A DNA stretch of 64,000 nucleotides from Melampsora larici-populina 98AG31 (GCF_000204055.1 NW_006768810.1:290632-354631), one strand, 5' to 3'. Counted from the stretch's first letter, positions 34,082 through 45,067 are shown. Notes: generated from the sequence alone by a model not told the origin. Numbers and translations: made by a program.

Positions 34082-34619
34082 CACTATCAAAAATATAATC
34101 TTTACCGTGCGGAAAAGGAAAGTACGGAATGCGAGACGTTCCAAAGTGACAATGCAAAATTTCAAAAATCAAAAATCACAATCCCCGGGTGCGAAATTCA
34201 AAAATCAAAGACAAAACTACAGAAAATACTCAAATACAGGGATAAAAACCCTGTACTGGGGTAAAAGTCATGGCAGAAACCCCTTTTTGCCCAAATTTCC
34301 AGTGGTCAACACTGTTTTCATTGCATTGTCACCTTTCGACAAAAAGTACCAGCAACACCAAAAATCAAAAAATCAAAAAACCAAAAACCAAAAACCAAAA
34401 AGCAAAAAATACATTTCTCAAACTGTACAATTCAAACACCAATGTTAGATTCTACTGCAGCCAAAAACCACATGTTGGCCAACTAGCTACAAGCTCGGTC
34501 TCACAGGTATCAACACCTCCGATTGGAGACATTCTACCATCAGTCTCAAGAGCTTCAAAGTACCTGCTTCCTGTCTCGCTCTCCTCCAAAACCTCTTTCA
34601 TCATCATCAATCCTCTTCG

Positions 34620-34950
34620 ATTGTCCTCGATCTTCCTCAATCTTTGTCAACCGTCCTTGATCTTCTTATTTCTTTGTCAACTGTCCTCGATCTTCCTTAA
34701 TCTTTGTCAACCGTCCTTGATCTTCCTCAATATCTGTCAACTGTCCTCAATCTTCTTCTTTCTTCGTCGACCGTCCTTGAACTTCTTCTTTCTTCATCAA
34801 CCGTCCTCAATCTTCTTATTTCTTTGTCAACTGTCCTCGATCTTCCTCAATCTTTGTCAACCGTCCTTGATCTTCTTTGACCGTCCTCAATCTTCTTTGA
34901 TTATCCTGAATCTTCTTCGACCGTCCTCAATCTTCTGCAATCCTCATCAA
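34620..34950. repeat. Satellite of TCTTCCTCAATCTTTGTCAA units
   Basis: About ten 30-bp units alternate CGTCCTCAATCTTC and CTTTGTCAACC-type halves. The apparent protein (repeated SIFLNLCQPSLIF) is an artefact of the repeat. It is the inverted counterpart of 38880-39400. Confidence 0.8.
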
Positions 34951-34999
34951 ATCACCTTCTGTCTCCATCACCAACTACACACCAACATGCCAGCAAAAA

Positions 35000-35430
35000 T
35001 ATCTGATGAATGAGTCTGTTTCAATTTTTTTTTCATTAACAAAAGGAAAAAAAACAGTTGGGATGATGAGTATCTCAACCAAAAAAATTTCAAACACATC
35101 TTACTCAAACCGATCCATAATATAATTTTTTTTCATTAACAAAAGAATACATAAATTGAGTATATTACCAAAATATACTACCAAACAATGCTTTCAATCA
35201 CATTTTGATGCAACTCTTCCAGTATATATTTATTTCTTTAACAATAGGTAGACAATTGTTTCAATATGTAGTTTTTTTTTTGTTAACAAAAGCCAAAAAT
35301 ATTGGACAAACCTTTCAAACATGTTGTAATTGAAATGTTGCAATATGTATTTTATATATGTATATCAATACATATATAAGAATGGATGAGTAATTAAACC
35401 AAATATTCCTTTCAAACAAATTCACCACCA
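35000..35430. repeat. Degenerate 100-bp repeat ending TTTTCATTAACAAAAG
   Basis: Four diverged units each contain TTTCATTAACAAAAG or TTTGTTAACAAAAG followed by a CAAAC...CAA segment. No coding potential. Confidence 0.5.
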
Positions 35431-35436
35431 ACATAT

Positions 35437-35636
35437 TTACCTCGGATTACAAAATCCAAGGTATCCTTGGATGCAAAACCTCAGACAGAAGCTTCCCGAG
35501 GTTTTGATCCGAGGTAATTCTCAGGGCAAAGAAATACCTTGGGCAAAAACCTCGGACAAGGTCTGTCCGAGGATTTGCCTCCGATGATGCCTTGGATTTC
35601 TCAACCCAAGGCATCTATGCTGGCAGTGATTGTACC
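35437..35636. mobile_element. Palindromic MITE, CTCGGATT/CCAAGG type (copy 1)
   Basis: The sequence is a chain of hairpins with CCTCGG, CCGAGG, CCAAGG and CCTTGG motifs between CCAACATATTTACCTCGG and its imperfect inverse. A related copy lies at 45497-45697. Confidence 0.6.
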
Positions 35637-35849
35637 AATGTGTTTCAATGTACATATTTATGATATTTTGATTTTAACGGTAAAAAAAATTAATTTCCCT
35701 ATAAAACTATAAGTTTCATCTTATTTAACTCCGAAAAGAAAATCCATCTTATTTAATTCCAAAAAGAAAATTTTTTTGAATCAGATATATAAATTTAATT
35801 TTTTTTATTTGAATTATAATTTTGAAAAAAAAATTAAGAAAAAAAAATA

Positions 35850-36065
35850 TGCGGATGTTCCAGCCAGAAAGGCCACCTACCTGAGCTGCTAGGTGGTCTG
35901 GCTGGAACATCCAGGCCACCTAAGCTAGGTGGCCTTACCTTAAAAGTAAGGCCACCTGGGAATTAGGTGGCTGTGCCATCGCACTATCACTCAGTGATAG
36001 TGCGATGGCATTGCGGACTGGTCCAGGGCCAAGCTGCGGCCTTGGCCCTGCATTCCTCCATTGCA
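35850..36065. repeat. Dense hairpin cluster at the assembly gap
   Basis: Perfect or near-perfect stems occur in series: GATGTTCCAGCCAGA/TCTGGCTGGAACATC (around 35855-35913), AGGCCACCTA/TAGGTGGCC, a TAAGGCCACC pair near 35930-35955, and CCATCGCACTATCACT/AGTGATAGTGCGATGG (35974-36006). The sequence then runs into N. Confidence 0.75.
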
Positions 36066-36298
36066 NNNNNNNNNNNNNNNNNNNNNNNNNNNNNNNNNNN
36101 NNNNNNNNNNNNNNNNNNNNNNNNNNNNNNNNNNNNNNNNNNNNNNNNNNNNNNNNNNNNNNNNNNNNNNNNNNNNNNNNNNNNNNNNNNNNNNNNNNNN
36201 NNNNNNNNNNNNNNNNNNNNNNNNNNNNNNNNNNNNNNNNNNNNNNNNNNNNNNNNNNNNNNNNNNNNNNNNNNNNNNNNNNNNNNNNNNNNNNNNNN
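36066..36298. other. Assembly gap (N)
   Basis: 233 undetermined bases. Confidence 0.99.
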
Positions 36299-36764
36299 TC
36301 TCTGTGTGAACCATATGGTGACATGTGAGATAGGTAAACATATCAAATGTAAGGTGTAAGGCTACATGTGTATACATTGTGTAATGGCTGACCACAACTC
36401 AGCCACCATTTGAGTGGAAGCATTTAACCAGTCCTTTGTTATTTGATTCTTCTGATCTTATTATTCTTGAAATCTGTTCTGTCCGCTTTCTTCAATTTGT
36501 TGAATCAACCAAGGTAATCCATGTTCTTCCTTTGTCTTCCCATTTGTTCCTGACTTCACCAAGATCAATACAGAACATATAAGAAGAAATATTATATCCT
36601 CAAGAAGAAATAGAACCTTGAAGAATCCACAAGAAGCCGATAATAATTGAATGTAGATTAATAAATCAATCAATATATCTCAAACATCTGTTCCATTCAT
36701 CGCAAAAGAAGACTCATACAATCCAAAACATTTACCACTCATGATTTACTCACAAACAATTATT

Positions 36765-37180
36765 GAAGACGGAAGTACTTGAGATACATGCAGAGATGTT
36801 TATGTCTCGTGAAGGGCAGGGCAAGTGACTGAGGGGACCCCCAACTACCAGCCTAACCCTTTGCTAAATGTATCTCAGAGCTTCCTGATTTCAATCCTCA
36901 AGAAATTACTTCATCAATCATTCCTTCAAACAATTATTCATTAATGCAAATTCACTTATTTCAAAAGATTTACAGCTCAAGGTTATTCACATTGACTCAT
37001 GGAAGACGGAAGTACTTGAGATACATGCAGAGATGTTTATGTCTCGTGAAGGGCAGGGCAAGTGACCGAGGGGACCCCCAACTACCAGCCTAACCCTTTG
37101 CTAAATGTATCTTGGTGCTTCCTGATTTCAATCCTCAAGAAATTACTTTATCAATCATTTCTTCAAACAATTATTCATAA
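36765..37180. repeat. Tandem duplication, period 237 bp
   Basis: The block starting GAAGACGGAAGTACTTGAGA at 36765 recurs at 37002, with about 95 percent identity over some 175 bases (ATGTTTATGTCTCGTGAAGG, GGGGACCCCCAACTACCAGC). 36299-36764 holds no gene. Confidence 0.85.
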
Positions 37181-37347
37181 ATTTATATATTCATGTCATT
37201 CATACTCAATCATTCAATCCATCAAATATTTAATCACTCATTGTTTATTCACTTTATTCATTATTTCATTGCATCCCCACACAAATTAAGAAATCTTGAT
37301 TTTTTGATGAGCATTCCACTAATCAAAACAATGTTTTTTTTACGTAG

Positions 37348-38163
37348 ATGCCAAAACCAGTATCAGACCTCAGAAAGCAAAAGCTTGCGGAGTGCCAAAA
37401 GAGGAAGAAGGCTCAACAACACAATGCCAAACAGGATCCAGTCCAGGATGTTCAAAGAGAATGTGTCAGTCAAAGAATTAAAGCAGGAATCAAAGACCGG
37501 TTTGGCTTGCCAGAGGACTGTGATGTTTTCCAAGTTCCTCAATTTGGGAACGGGAAAGAGCAAGTAGTTACCTATGGAACTGTTCTACTTGTGAATCTGG
37601 CTGGAAATAAGCTTATATGTGTTGCTAGGTTCAACAAAGTGGTCAAGTCCCTCAAGCTTTATGTTGTATTCACATGGCTGACAATTCTTGCTGCAGGACC
37701 CCGCCAGCAATGACCCTGCAGAAGTGAAACTTTGGAAAGACTTTTGAAGGGCTATCAATATCATGCAGCAACACTCTGAAGACCTGTGTGTAATCAAGCA
37801 AAATCATGCAGTCAAGATGGTACCGCCCAACAAGCCGCAAGGTACTATGAGAGCATTTGGTCACAGATCATCTGAGCGTGCTGGACAATATCAAAGCGGA
37901 ACAGTCATTGGTTTGTTTACCTTCACCTTTTCACATGAAGATCTTTCCAGAAACTTAATATGTTCCATGTTTTAACACCCGCAACCTATGCCAAAAATTC
38001 AGCTACCAGCGAGGATCCAGCCAAACTAGACAAGGATGAAGCCCGCCAAGATGAACGTCCTTGGGTGGTGGACGTTCATGATGAAAGGACTTGTTCTTTA
38101 TCTCTATTTGTGTATGATTCCAGCAAGAAACTGGCAGACGAGACCGATGCCCCATGTGTTTAA
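37348..38163 (+). pseudogene. Unrecognised gene fragment inside the Mutator-like element
   Basis: The ATG at 37348 starts a basic N-terminus (MPKPVSDLRKQKLAECQKRK) and continues to NKLICVARFNK. A GTGGTC donor and a CTGCAG acceptor (37696) then lead to DPASNDPAEVKLWKDF, TGA (37745-37747), RAINIMQQHSEDLCVIKQNH and GTMRAFGHRSSERAGQYQSG. A further exon may encode ATSEDPAKLDKDEARQDERPW and stop at 38163. The spacing recalls N-termini of large rust families sometimes annotated as Tet-like 2-oxoglutarate oxygenases, but no catalytic residues are present and the assignment is weak. The TGA could be a mutated CGA (TTTTGAAGG). Confidence 0.4.
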
Positions 38164-38264
38164 GATGATAATTTTGTGAGCAAAGTATTTTTGTAATTTT
38201 TTGGAATTTTTAAGAGCAACAAATTTTGGAATACAAGTTGAAATGAAAGAATTTACTCCTCATT

Positions 38265-38771
38265 TTACACCATGTGCTGATCTCTTGCTGGAATATGAGT
38301 TTGTTCCCCAGATTTACCTCCATACAACAGCTCCATCTCCTCCCATATACTTAATTGTGCTATTTTTGGGCGGAGCAACCCAAAGTGCTTGCATATCCTA
38401 TTGCATTTGCGCTGGGTATAGAAATTCTCCAAGCCTTTCCTTCCAGTGTTTCCATCCCACCAAGCCATTGGGTTATGGGTGAAACAAACAGTCAGGCAAA
38501 CATTTTGCATACAAGCACCAATCTACTTACTTGCTTGGATCCACAACCAAAGGGTCTGTCAATACCAAACCCACCCCCTGAAGATCCGCAACCATTCTTC
38601 TTACGTTATAGTGTTTATGAGACCAATGACTGAGAGCTTGCATTACATCATTGACAAAAGGACTTTCAGAACCCCGGAGTTCAAAGTTGTGATTGCTGGT
38701 ATACTTGCGGTATTGTGTAACATCAAGTACTTCTTCAAAGAAATAAGCACATTCAGTGGTAGCACCGCTTC
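38265..38771 (-). pseudogene. Alpha-kinase domain fragment
   Basis: Exon 38771-38531 encodes QYRKYTSNHNFE, FVNDVMQALSHWSHKHYN and MVADLQGVGLVLTDPLVVD. The DLQGVG...LTDP box is the signature of alpha-kinases (MHCK/eEF2K type). After a GTAAGT donor (38530), exon 38478-38265 gives NPMAWWDGNTGRKGLENFY and KCNRICKHFGL, the GxGNxG and CNxxC zinc-binding end of the domain. Phases match if the 52-nt intron ends at TTTGTTTCAC, that is AC where AG is expected. The N-lobe is missing, and upstream of 38771 the sequence soon becomes satellite. Alpha-kinases phosphorylate Ser/Thr in helical regions. This fragment cannot be catalytic alone. Confidence 0.75.
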
Positions 38772-38879
38772 CTGCATAGACCGGAAAGTTTTGAACCATT
38801 GGGAAAATAAAACACAGGATTGAGCAAGCTTGAAGAAAGTGTATTGATTCATTTGACTCACACAAATGTTGAAAAGAAG

Positions 38880-39400
38880 ATTGAAGCCAATTGAAGAATA
38901 CTAAAGAAGATCAAAGGAGATCGAGGGATATCAAAGATGATTGAAGATGATTGAAGATGATTGAAGCCGATTGAAGAATACAAAAGAAGCAGATTTAATC
39001 CAATTGAAGAATACTAAAGAAGAATATTGAAGCTGATTGATGAATACTCAAGGAGATTGAAGCCGATTGAAGAATACTAAAGAAGATTGAAGGTATCAAA
39101 GAAGATTACAGAAGATTGAAGCTGATTGACGAATACTAAAGAAGATGGAAGCCAATTGAAGAAGATTGAAGAATACTAAAGAAGATTGAAGCTGATAAAG
39201 AAGATGGAACCTGATAAAAGAAGATTAAAGAAGATTGAAGCCAATCCAAGAAGATTGAAGAAGGGTGAAGAAGATGGAAGACGATTGAAGCTGATAAAAG
39301 AAGATTACAGAGGATTCAAGCCGATCCAAGAAGATTGAAGAAGGGTGAAGACAATCAAAGAAGGATGAAGAAGAGTGACGACAATCAAAGAAGTTCAGTG
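38880..39400. repeat. GAAGATTGAAGCCGATT satellite
   Basis: Irregular units built from GAAGATTGAAG, CCGATTGAAGAATAC and TAAAGAAGATTGAAG form part of the right arm of the Mutator-like element, the inverse of 34620-34950. Confidence 0.8.
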
Positions 39401-40521
39401 TAGTGTAAGTTTTGTTGAACAAGGTGGATGGGTGGAGACTATGACAAAAGATGGATGAATGTGGATGAATGACTGGCCAATATAAGATGATTGGTGATGG
39501 TGTTTGGTGTATGGGTTGTGTGATTGGTTGAGAGGTAGAGAGGTAGAGAGGTGGTTTGTACAATTTTAATCAGCTAATGTGAAGTTTTCATCTTTGGGGT
39601 CTTCGTTTATGGTTTGTTAATTGTTGTTTTTTGATTATCGACATTTGTTTTTTGATTTTTGACTTTTGTTTTTTTGATTTTTGAATTTTGTTTTCCTCTT
39701 TTGTGGCTTTCCTGGTACTTTTTGTGTCAATGCGACAATGGGGTGACAAATGTTGAGTTTCAAGTTGTCAATCTACTGAAATTTGGGCCGTAACCTGGTC
39801 TGAAAGTGGTTTGTGCCATGACTTTTACTCCAGTACAGGGGTTTTTGCCCTGTATTTGAATATTTTCTGTGGTTTTGTCTTTGATTTTTGAATTTCGCAC
39901 CCGGGAATTGTGATTTTTGATTTTTGATTTTTGCATTGTCACCTTGACACCTCTCGCATTCCGTAGGAAAGTAATGATGTAGAAAAATTCTGGGACACCA
40001 GGAAGAGAGCAAAAAATCCAAGAAAATATGTATCTCAGTCCTAGATGTTGGGGCATCATGATGAGTATTTTTAGTATTTTACACACAAATATTGGCCAAT
40101 GTACTAACAATAAAGGTTGAAAATCATCAAAAAGCCACCAGCTGTACCAATACCTGAAATTTGGCCCATGATTTTGAAGACATAGTTTTGAAGTCTTCAA
40201 ACATCAATAAATTTTGCAGTTGTGAAGCAAATGACTCAGTTTTAAGTTCATTGAAAAGTTGAGTCTTTTCTTTGCAATTATCATTCAGACATCACATCTG
40301 TAGCCAGTCTTCAAGTTTACATGACTAGATACCACCTGACTATCTCTATGCAGTGTAAAAGGGAATAGTTCAGCTTTTGAATGAACCAAAAATCGAGTTA
40401 TTTGGAGTAGAATTGCAAAAGTTATTGGTGTTTTGAGACCACAAAATATTGGCTTCACAATCATGGCCCAAATTTCAGGTATTGTTACAGGTGGGTTTTT
40501 GGTGATTTTCAACCTTGATTA

Positions 40522-40681
40522 GCTGTGTTCAAACCTAACTCATTTGACACAAAAACCCGCTTACCCAGTTGCTTTTCTGGTGGTAACTTTGTGTATCTAT
40601 TGACAGTTCTTGACAGCTTCCAGCCAAAAAGTCCACCGGGTCAACTGGGTTTTTCAAAACTGGGTTATGTTTGAACGCGGC
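40522..40681. mobile_element. 160-bp TA-flanked MITE
   Basis: The inverted ends GCTGTGTTCAAACCTAAC and GTTATGTTTGAACGCGGC sit between TA dinucleotides. It interrupts the CACTA-type element at a place where the relative at 3040-3854 is continuous. Confidence 0.75.
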
Positions 40682-40698
40682 TATTGTTAGTACATTAA

Positions 40699-41321
40699 CA
40701 CTGCAAACATCATTCGGGTTCCCCAAGTGGGCAGGAAAAAATGATTGGGAGTATGATTTGTCATAAAATGGTCTATCACTCCACACCTGAACCATAACAC
40801 CCACACTACATATGTGTAGCAGGCTCAGTGAATATGTGGTTATCATGTACATACAGTTCTGCTCAGTTATCTGCTCATCAGGATAAGTTCTTCATATGTA
40901 ATACATGCTGTAACTTCTTTCAGATTGAAAAAAGCTTCCAAAAGATTGACTACATACACTGACTCAATGTTTTGGTGTGATCTCATCAACTCAACTGCAT
41001 GTAACACACTTTCTGTTACTAAGACATAGCTTCAACAATATTGCTTGAGCAGCTACAGAATGATATGTAGTAAATTTTTGGGAAAAAAATTCCAAAGTCG
41101 AAAAAGTTACATGTGGTATAACATGTGATTTATTTATTCTGATGGGCAAAAAACTGAGCAGACCTGTATGTACATGATAGACAACTATTGACTCAGCTTG
41201 CTGCGCATATGTAGTGTGGGTGAAATGGCTCAGGTGTGCAGTATTAGATTCTTTTATGAAAAACTGTACTATTAATCATTTTCCTCTTCCAAATTGGGGA
41301 AGTTGAATGATGTTTACAGTG
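40699..41321. mobile_element. CACTG-ended foldback element (623 bp)
   Basis: The ends CACTGCAAACATCATTC and GAATGATGTTTACAGTG have arms of about 200 bp and are flanked by TAA on both sides (40696-40698 and 41322-41324). Excising it restores TACATTAACCAA, as in the uninterrupted relative near 3700. It is another CACTA-like, non-autonomous family. Confidence 0.8.
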
Positions 41322-41476
41322 TAACCAAGTATAAAAAAATACTGATCATGACACCCCAACATCTAGGAACAAGGTGCATCTTTTTTTAGATCTTTAGCTC
41401 TCTTCCTGTTGCCTCGGGATTTTTCTATGTCATTAGTTTTCTTTTCTGCCCAGTAAAGATTATATTTGTTATAGTG

Positions 41477-42364
41477 TAAAAAAATCATTTCAGTAATAAA
41501 ATTGAACCAGGACTTGATCAGATCAGCAAGCACAGGTATGTCTATGGCAATGTCCATGCTATCTGTAACACAACTCATCAAAGAGAGAAAAATTGAAAAA
41601 ATGAGAATATGGAATGAAAATTTGTTGTAAAGAATACCAAAACTATCACAAGCCCACTCAATCATCTCCATTACACAGCTAGTCAGAAATAAAAGACTGA
41701 ATGCAGTCCAAGCTAATTCTCCCAACCGCAGTTTTGCTTGAGCTTCCTTTAAAAGTCTTTTTCTTCTACACAGATCTTCATTAGAAGCCAGGGTAATGGA
41801 GGTTTGCTCCGTTGTAGCCTTCTGCTCTTGAGATTTTCTACAGATGGATCAGCTGGAAGAATGATGTACTGTATTGAAAGGCTTCAAGAGATGTACCTGA
41901 CTTGACTAGTGATTGGGTATTGTTTGAGAGTGTAACTTCTGACACAATTGGGTTCATTGGCATTTCTGATTTCAAAGGAAGATTTTGAAGGATCATTATC
42001 TAATTTTCATAATGACTAGTGTGCTGATAACTTACCGCCTTCATGATAATTCATTGCCATTAGGGGTCAAGGTTACTATCAGATGAAGATGATCAGGCTC
42101 TTTTGTCAGAGTATAGATTTAATTGTTGTCATGGGTGCTAGATCTTTTGTTTTCATCAGACTACTACTTCATATACTCCGGATTGATTACTGAGCCTTTT
42201 TTAAAACAGGCTGAGTAATTACTCTTACAAACCATACTGACAACGCTTAACTGTTTGCAATAAATATAGACTGAGCCTCAACACTCCTTTTAACTGAATG
42301 GGCCACCTCATTTTTGAATCAATCAGTTCTATGATTTTGAACTTTCCACTGATTGGGTTTAGAG
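41477..42364. other. No gene recognised
   Basis: AT-rich, without a conserved ORF. The minus-strand ORF 41363-41725 crosses the end of the CACTA element and is fortuitous. Confidence 0.35.
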
Positions 42365-42755
42365 AGGACCCCTGAAAGCTCCAGGGAAAGTATCTGACCT
42401 AAAACCACCCAAATTGACCTTTTCAATACCCTGTGACATGGTATAAACCTGAAAATCAAGCTTAAACAGTTCTGCTTTTGTCAGTAGGTTCAAAAAGCAA
42501 AAATTTCTAACAATTTCCCAGGAGACCAATCCATTTGTTTTTTGTTGGTATATATGTCCAAAAGAGAGTGTTTTGAGCTTTTTTTGGGCCAAGGGAAAAT
42601 CCATACATGTCATGATGGTAGGTCTGAGTTCAAAAAACCCATTTTTTGCTCAAAAAAAACAAAAATACCTTGTTTGTTGGTATGTCAGCGTTTTTTTTTG
42701 ACCCTCAATCCATTCCTTTTAGGTGGATAGTTCACCTGGAGATTTCCGGGGTCCT
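42365..42755. mobile_element. hAT-type MITE with 8-bp duplication
   Basis: 391 bp with inverted ends AGGACCCCTGAAAGCTCCAGG and (inverse) AGGACCCCGGAAATCTCCAGG. It is flanked by GTTTAGAG on both sides (42357-42364 and 42756-42763). An 8-bp target duplication is typical of hAT elements. Non-coding. Confidence 0.85.
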
Positions 42756-42763
42756 GTTTAGAG

Positions 42764-43305
42764 GGCTAGTTGCTGACTGAGGGTGCATTGGTTCCATTGT
42801 TCTTCACTCCAGGGTCTGAAAGGGTGACAACCATTGTTGTATAATCTGGATGAGGCTGAGCACTGAATATTGATGGGGCTGAACAATCCTCAGTGCTTCT
42901 TCACTTGTGCTGACCAAGTCACCAGCTGGCAGCTTTGAATCATGCACTTGTTGAGCCTAAGGGGGAAATGCTGATAAACCAGGCTGATATTGTCAGTCAC
43001 CACCCCTTCTTTCACTCAAGAGGCCGACAAACCATCCCAAAAACAGCCAACACTTCAAATTCCAGGGTTATAGCCAGAAATCAATTTATATCAACACACC
43101 ATTGATCTGTATTCTACTACCTATCACAGTGTGATAGATCCATTCAACCTACATCTTATTTATTTAACATTGTCAGTCCAAAGAAAGACACTATGTCAAC
43201 TTCCTCAAATAACACCACACCCAGATGGGGTGTGTGCAAAATTGAGTACCCATAAATTGCAAGATCAGCCTTGCCTCTCAAGTCAAACATTTGCAATCCT
43301 TGCAG
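42764..43305. other. Upstream region of the second alpha-kinase copy
   Basis: It contains no independent gene. An ATG at 43194 begins MSTSSNNTTPRWGVCKIEY and could be exon 1 of the downstream gene, joined at the TTGCAG acceptor at 43305. Confidence 0.35.
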
Positions 43306-45067
43306 GTGGATCAATTCACACCCAAATTTGGTTGATACTCATGTACCCTGCAAGATGTGTAGCTGCCGGTCTTTGAAACTACCATCCCAGGTCTGCTCTC
43401 ACTGCAAAGAACACTTGGCTTCTGCTGAAACAAGTGAGGAGGTGAAAAGTTCCCTTGATTCATTTCTCCCCACTGTTACTGTGATATTGCCTAATCCAAG
43501 TTCTTGTTTAAATTATACAGGAAAAATTAAAATGTGGACACCTGAAAAGGACTTGGGAGCCTCATCAGATGAGAAAAATCAAGTTGATAGTCTAGCAAAT
43601 GTGCTTGATGGGCTGTTAATAGAGGGAGAGTGTGAGTCTTCAGGATAACTGACAGCTCAATACTATCAAAGAGGGCAGCTAATTGGTTTGTCTGCCTTGT
43701 TTGTTCAGTGAGGAATGCAGAACTGTTGACTGATAGCAAAAACTTGGCTTCCAACAAAATTGATTGGGAACTTCAAGATCCTAGACTCCCTTCCATTTGG
43801 ACAGAAGGAGACTTGCTGATGCTCATGTTCAAGAAAAATGAAAATAAATCAAGTTTCCGACCCAATTCAGTTGTGTTCCAAGTGTACACTGACAGCTTGA
43901 TTGGTTGTGGCCAATTCATGAGGTGCTACAAGGCTGAAATAAGATTGTGAGGAGTGCGCGTCTGTTAGGCGTACTCTTCACTAAGAAAGTGATAAGGGAA
44001 GTAAAGTGTGGTCTTCACGTGGTACACCCAAGTGAAGACTACAGCTAGTTGACCTCTAAGAAGAGGATTTGAGGAAGAGAGAAAGGGATTAAGGGCGGTG
44101 AAGAGCTAGTACGCTCTAACCTTGTGAGACTGCAAGGGGCAGGCTTTACACTTTGGTGAACCAAAGATCCTGAAGGCTACTTTAGACTCCATATAAGGGA
44201 GGAAGCTTTTGCTGTTTTACGGTTTATTTCTAGAGGATATGATGGCCCAAGGCTCGTAGAAATCAATACCGGGGTGCTCAGCAATAGAACCCGTGATGCT
44301 CAATTTTGGTCTTTAGACTACACAACTAATCACATACTTGAGGATCCTCTCTATAGGATTTCAAGTATAATGTGATTCTGATGTTGTGATGTGTTAAAAG
44401 ATGGGGGATGAATCAAGGGAAGAAGGGGGGTTTATATATTCACAGGTCAAGCGTCAACTTGTGGTTGGCGTGTGATTCTTGTCTCACTTGTGGTTGGCGC
44501 TTGGGTTAGGTTTGTTACATATTTAATACATTATGTACATGTGTTTACGTGGCTCTTGACACTGAGCCTTCAGATGTACTTATGGATTTATACAATGATA
44601 TAATATTACATGTGTTACTGTTAGCCCGTGGTTGTGTAATCAGGGCTCAGGGCTGACAAAGATCAAGGGCAGGATCCATCCAGTTGTTGCAAAAAATCAC
44701 ATCATGAAGATGCCTCTTTGTTATATTACCTGGACAGGCCAAACTATACTTCCATGCCAGCCATGTCTTACACAAGCTCAAGGACACTATACTTTTGAGC
44801 AGAAAATTTGGAAAATCAGAGCGTTCACAGGCAGCTCAATGACGTGCGAGTCCTGAAAAATACATGCTTTCATTCCTGGAGTTGATTTTTGATACAATCT
44901 TTACATCACCATCCAGGTGGTCAATCACTTTGTTATTCAATCTGGAAAAATTGATTGGCAAGTATGAAAAATATGTTGGAAATGTGGATTTCACTGTGAA
45001 AGAACCTTCCAATGAACTCCACCTCATACTTCATGCACTGGCTCACTGGGATCTTCATCAAAACTAG
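43306..45067 (+). pseudogene. Alpha-kinase family gene, interrupted
   Basis: The first recognised exon (43306-43631) has paired cysteines, PCKMCSCRSLK...QVCSHC, like a zinc ribbon. A 77-nt intron (GTGAGT...TTCAG, 43632-43708) leads in phase to LRNAELLTDSKNLASNKIDW, PSIWTEGDLLMLMF and VYTDSLIGCGQFMRCYKAEI. The Gly-rich segment followed by CYKAEI resembles the nucleotide-binding start of alpha-kinases. About 690 bases of foreign sequence follow. The gene resumes with KIKGRIHPVVAKNH (putative catalytic Lys) and, in another frame, KYEKYVGNVDFTV and SNELHLILHALAHWDLHQN. It then breaks off before the DLQG box. The last block is homologous to the fragment at 38531-38771. Confidence 0.6.
43951..44640. 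mobile_element. Insertion of about 690 bp, possible solo LTR
   Basis: Kinase-like sequence stops at 43947 and resumes at about 44643. Joining AGATTG with GGCTCAGGGCTGACAAAG would keep the frame. The insert starts TGAGGAGTGCGCG, ends near TAATCA, has TATA-like motifs near 44202 and 44440, and contains ACTTGTGGTTGGCG twice (near 44458 and 44490). No clear target duplication was found, so it may instead be an enlarged intron. Confidence 0.35.

Larger units (their letters stand above)
34125..39964. mobile_element. Mutator-like long-TIR element carrying gene fragments
   Basis: Inverted arms of roughly 0.9-1 kb start CGGAATGCGAGA at the left and end TCTCGCATTCCG at the right. The arms share CCCGGGTGCGAAATTCAAAA, the CCTGTACTGGGG region and inverted CTTCAATC-type satellites. 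The 9-bp sequence AGGAAAGTA flanks both sides (34116-34124 and 39965-39973). Long TIRs, a 9-bp duplication and captured host-like exons fit a Pack-MULE-like element. Within it lie an alpha-kinase fragment (38265-38771, minus), a second gene fragment (37348-38163, plus), a tandem duplication and the 233-bp gap. No MULE transposase was recognised, although the gap hides a little sequence. Confidence 0.75.
34082..41476. mobile_element. CACTA-type foldback element with three nested insertions
   Basis: The left end CACTATCAAAAATATAATCT and the right end (inverse CACTATAACAAATATAATCT) belong to the family of 3040-3854. The right 1.5 kb shows the same internal order (GATGTTGGGGCATCATGATG, GTACTAACAATAAAGG). 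Flanks are TCA and TAA, one mismatch. Removing the three insertions at 34125-39964, 40522-40681 and 40699-41321 leaves about 0.77 kb, close to the 815 bp of the uninterrupted relative. Confidence 0.75.

Noticed and set aside
34270..35013. 247-codon ORF with repeated Ser-Ile-Phe-Leu units
   Set aside because: It is read from a satellite in the inverted arm of the Mutator-like element. The other arm, in inverse, is not open in the same way.
35935..36395. Several overlapping ORFs across 36066-36298
   Set aside because: They consist mostly of undetermined residues from the assembly gap.
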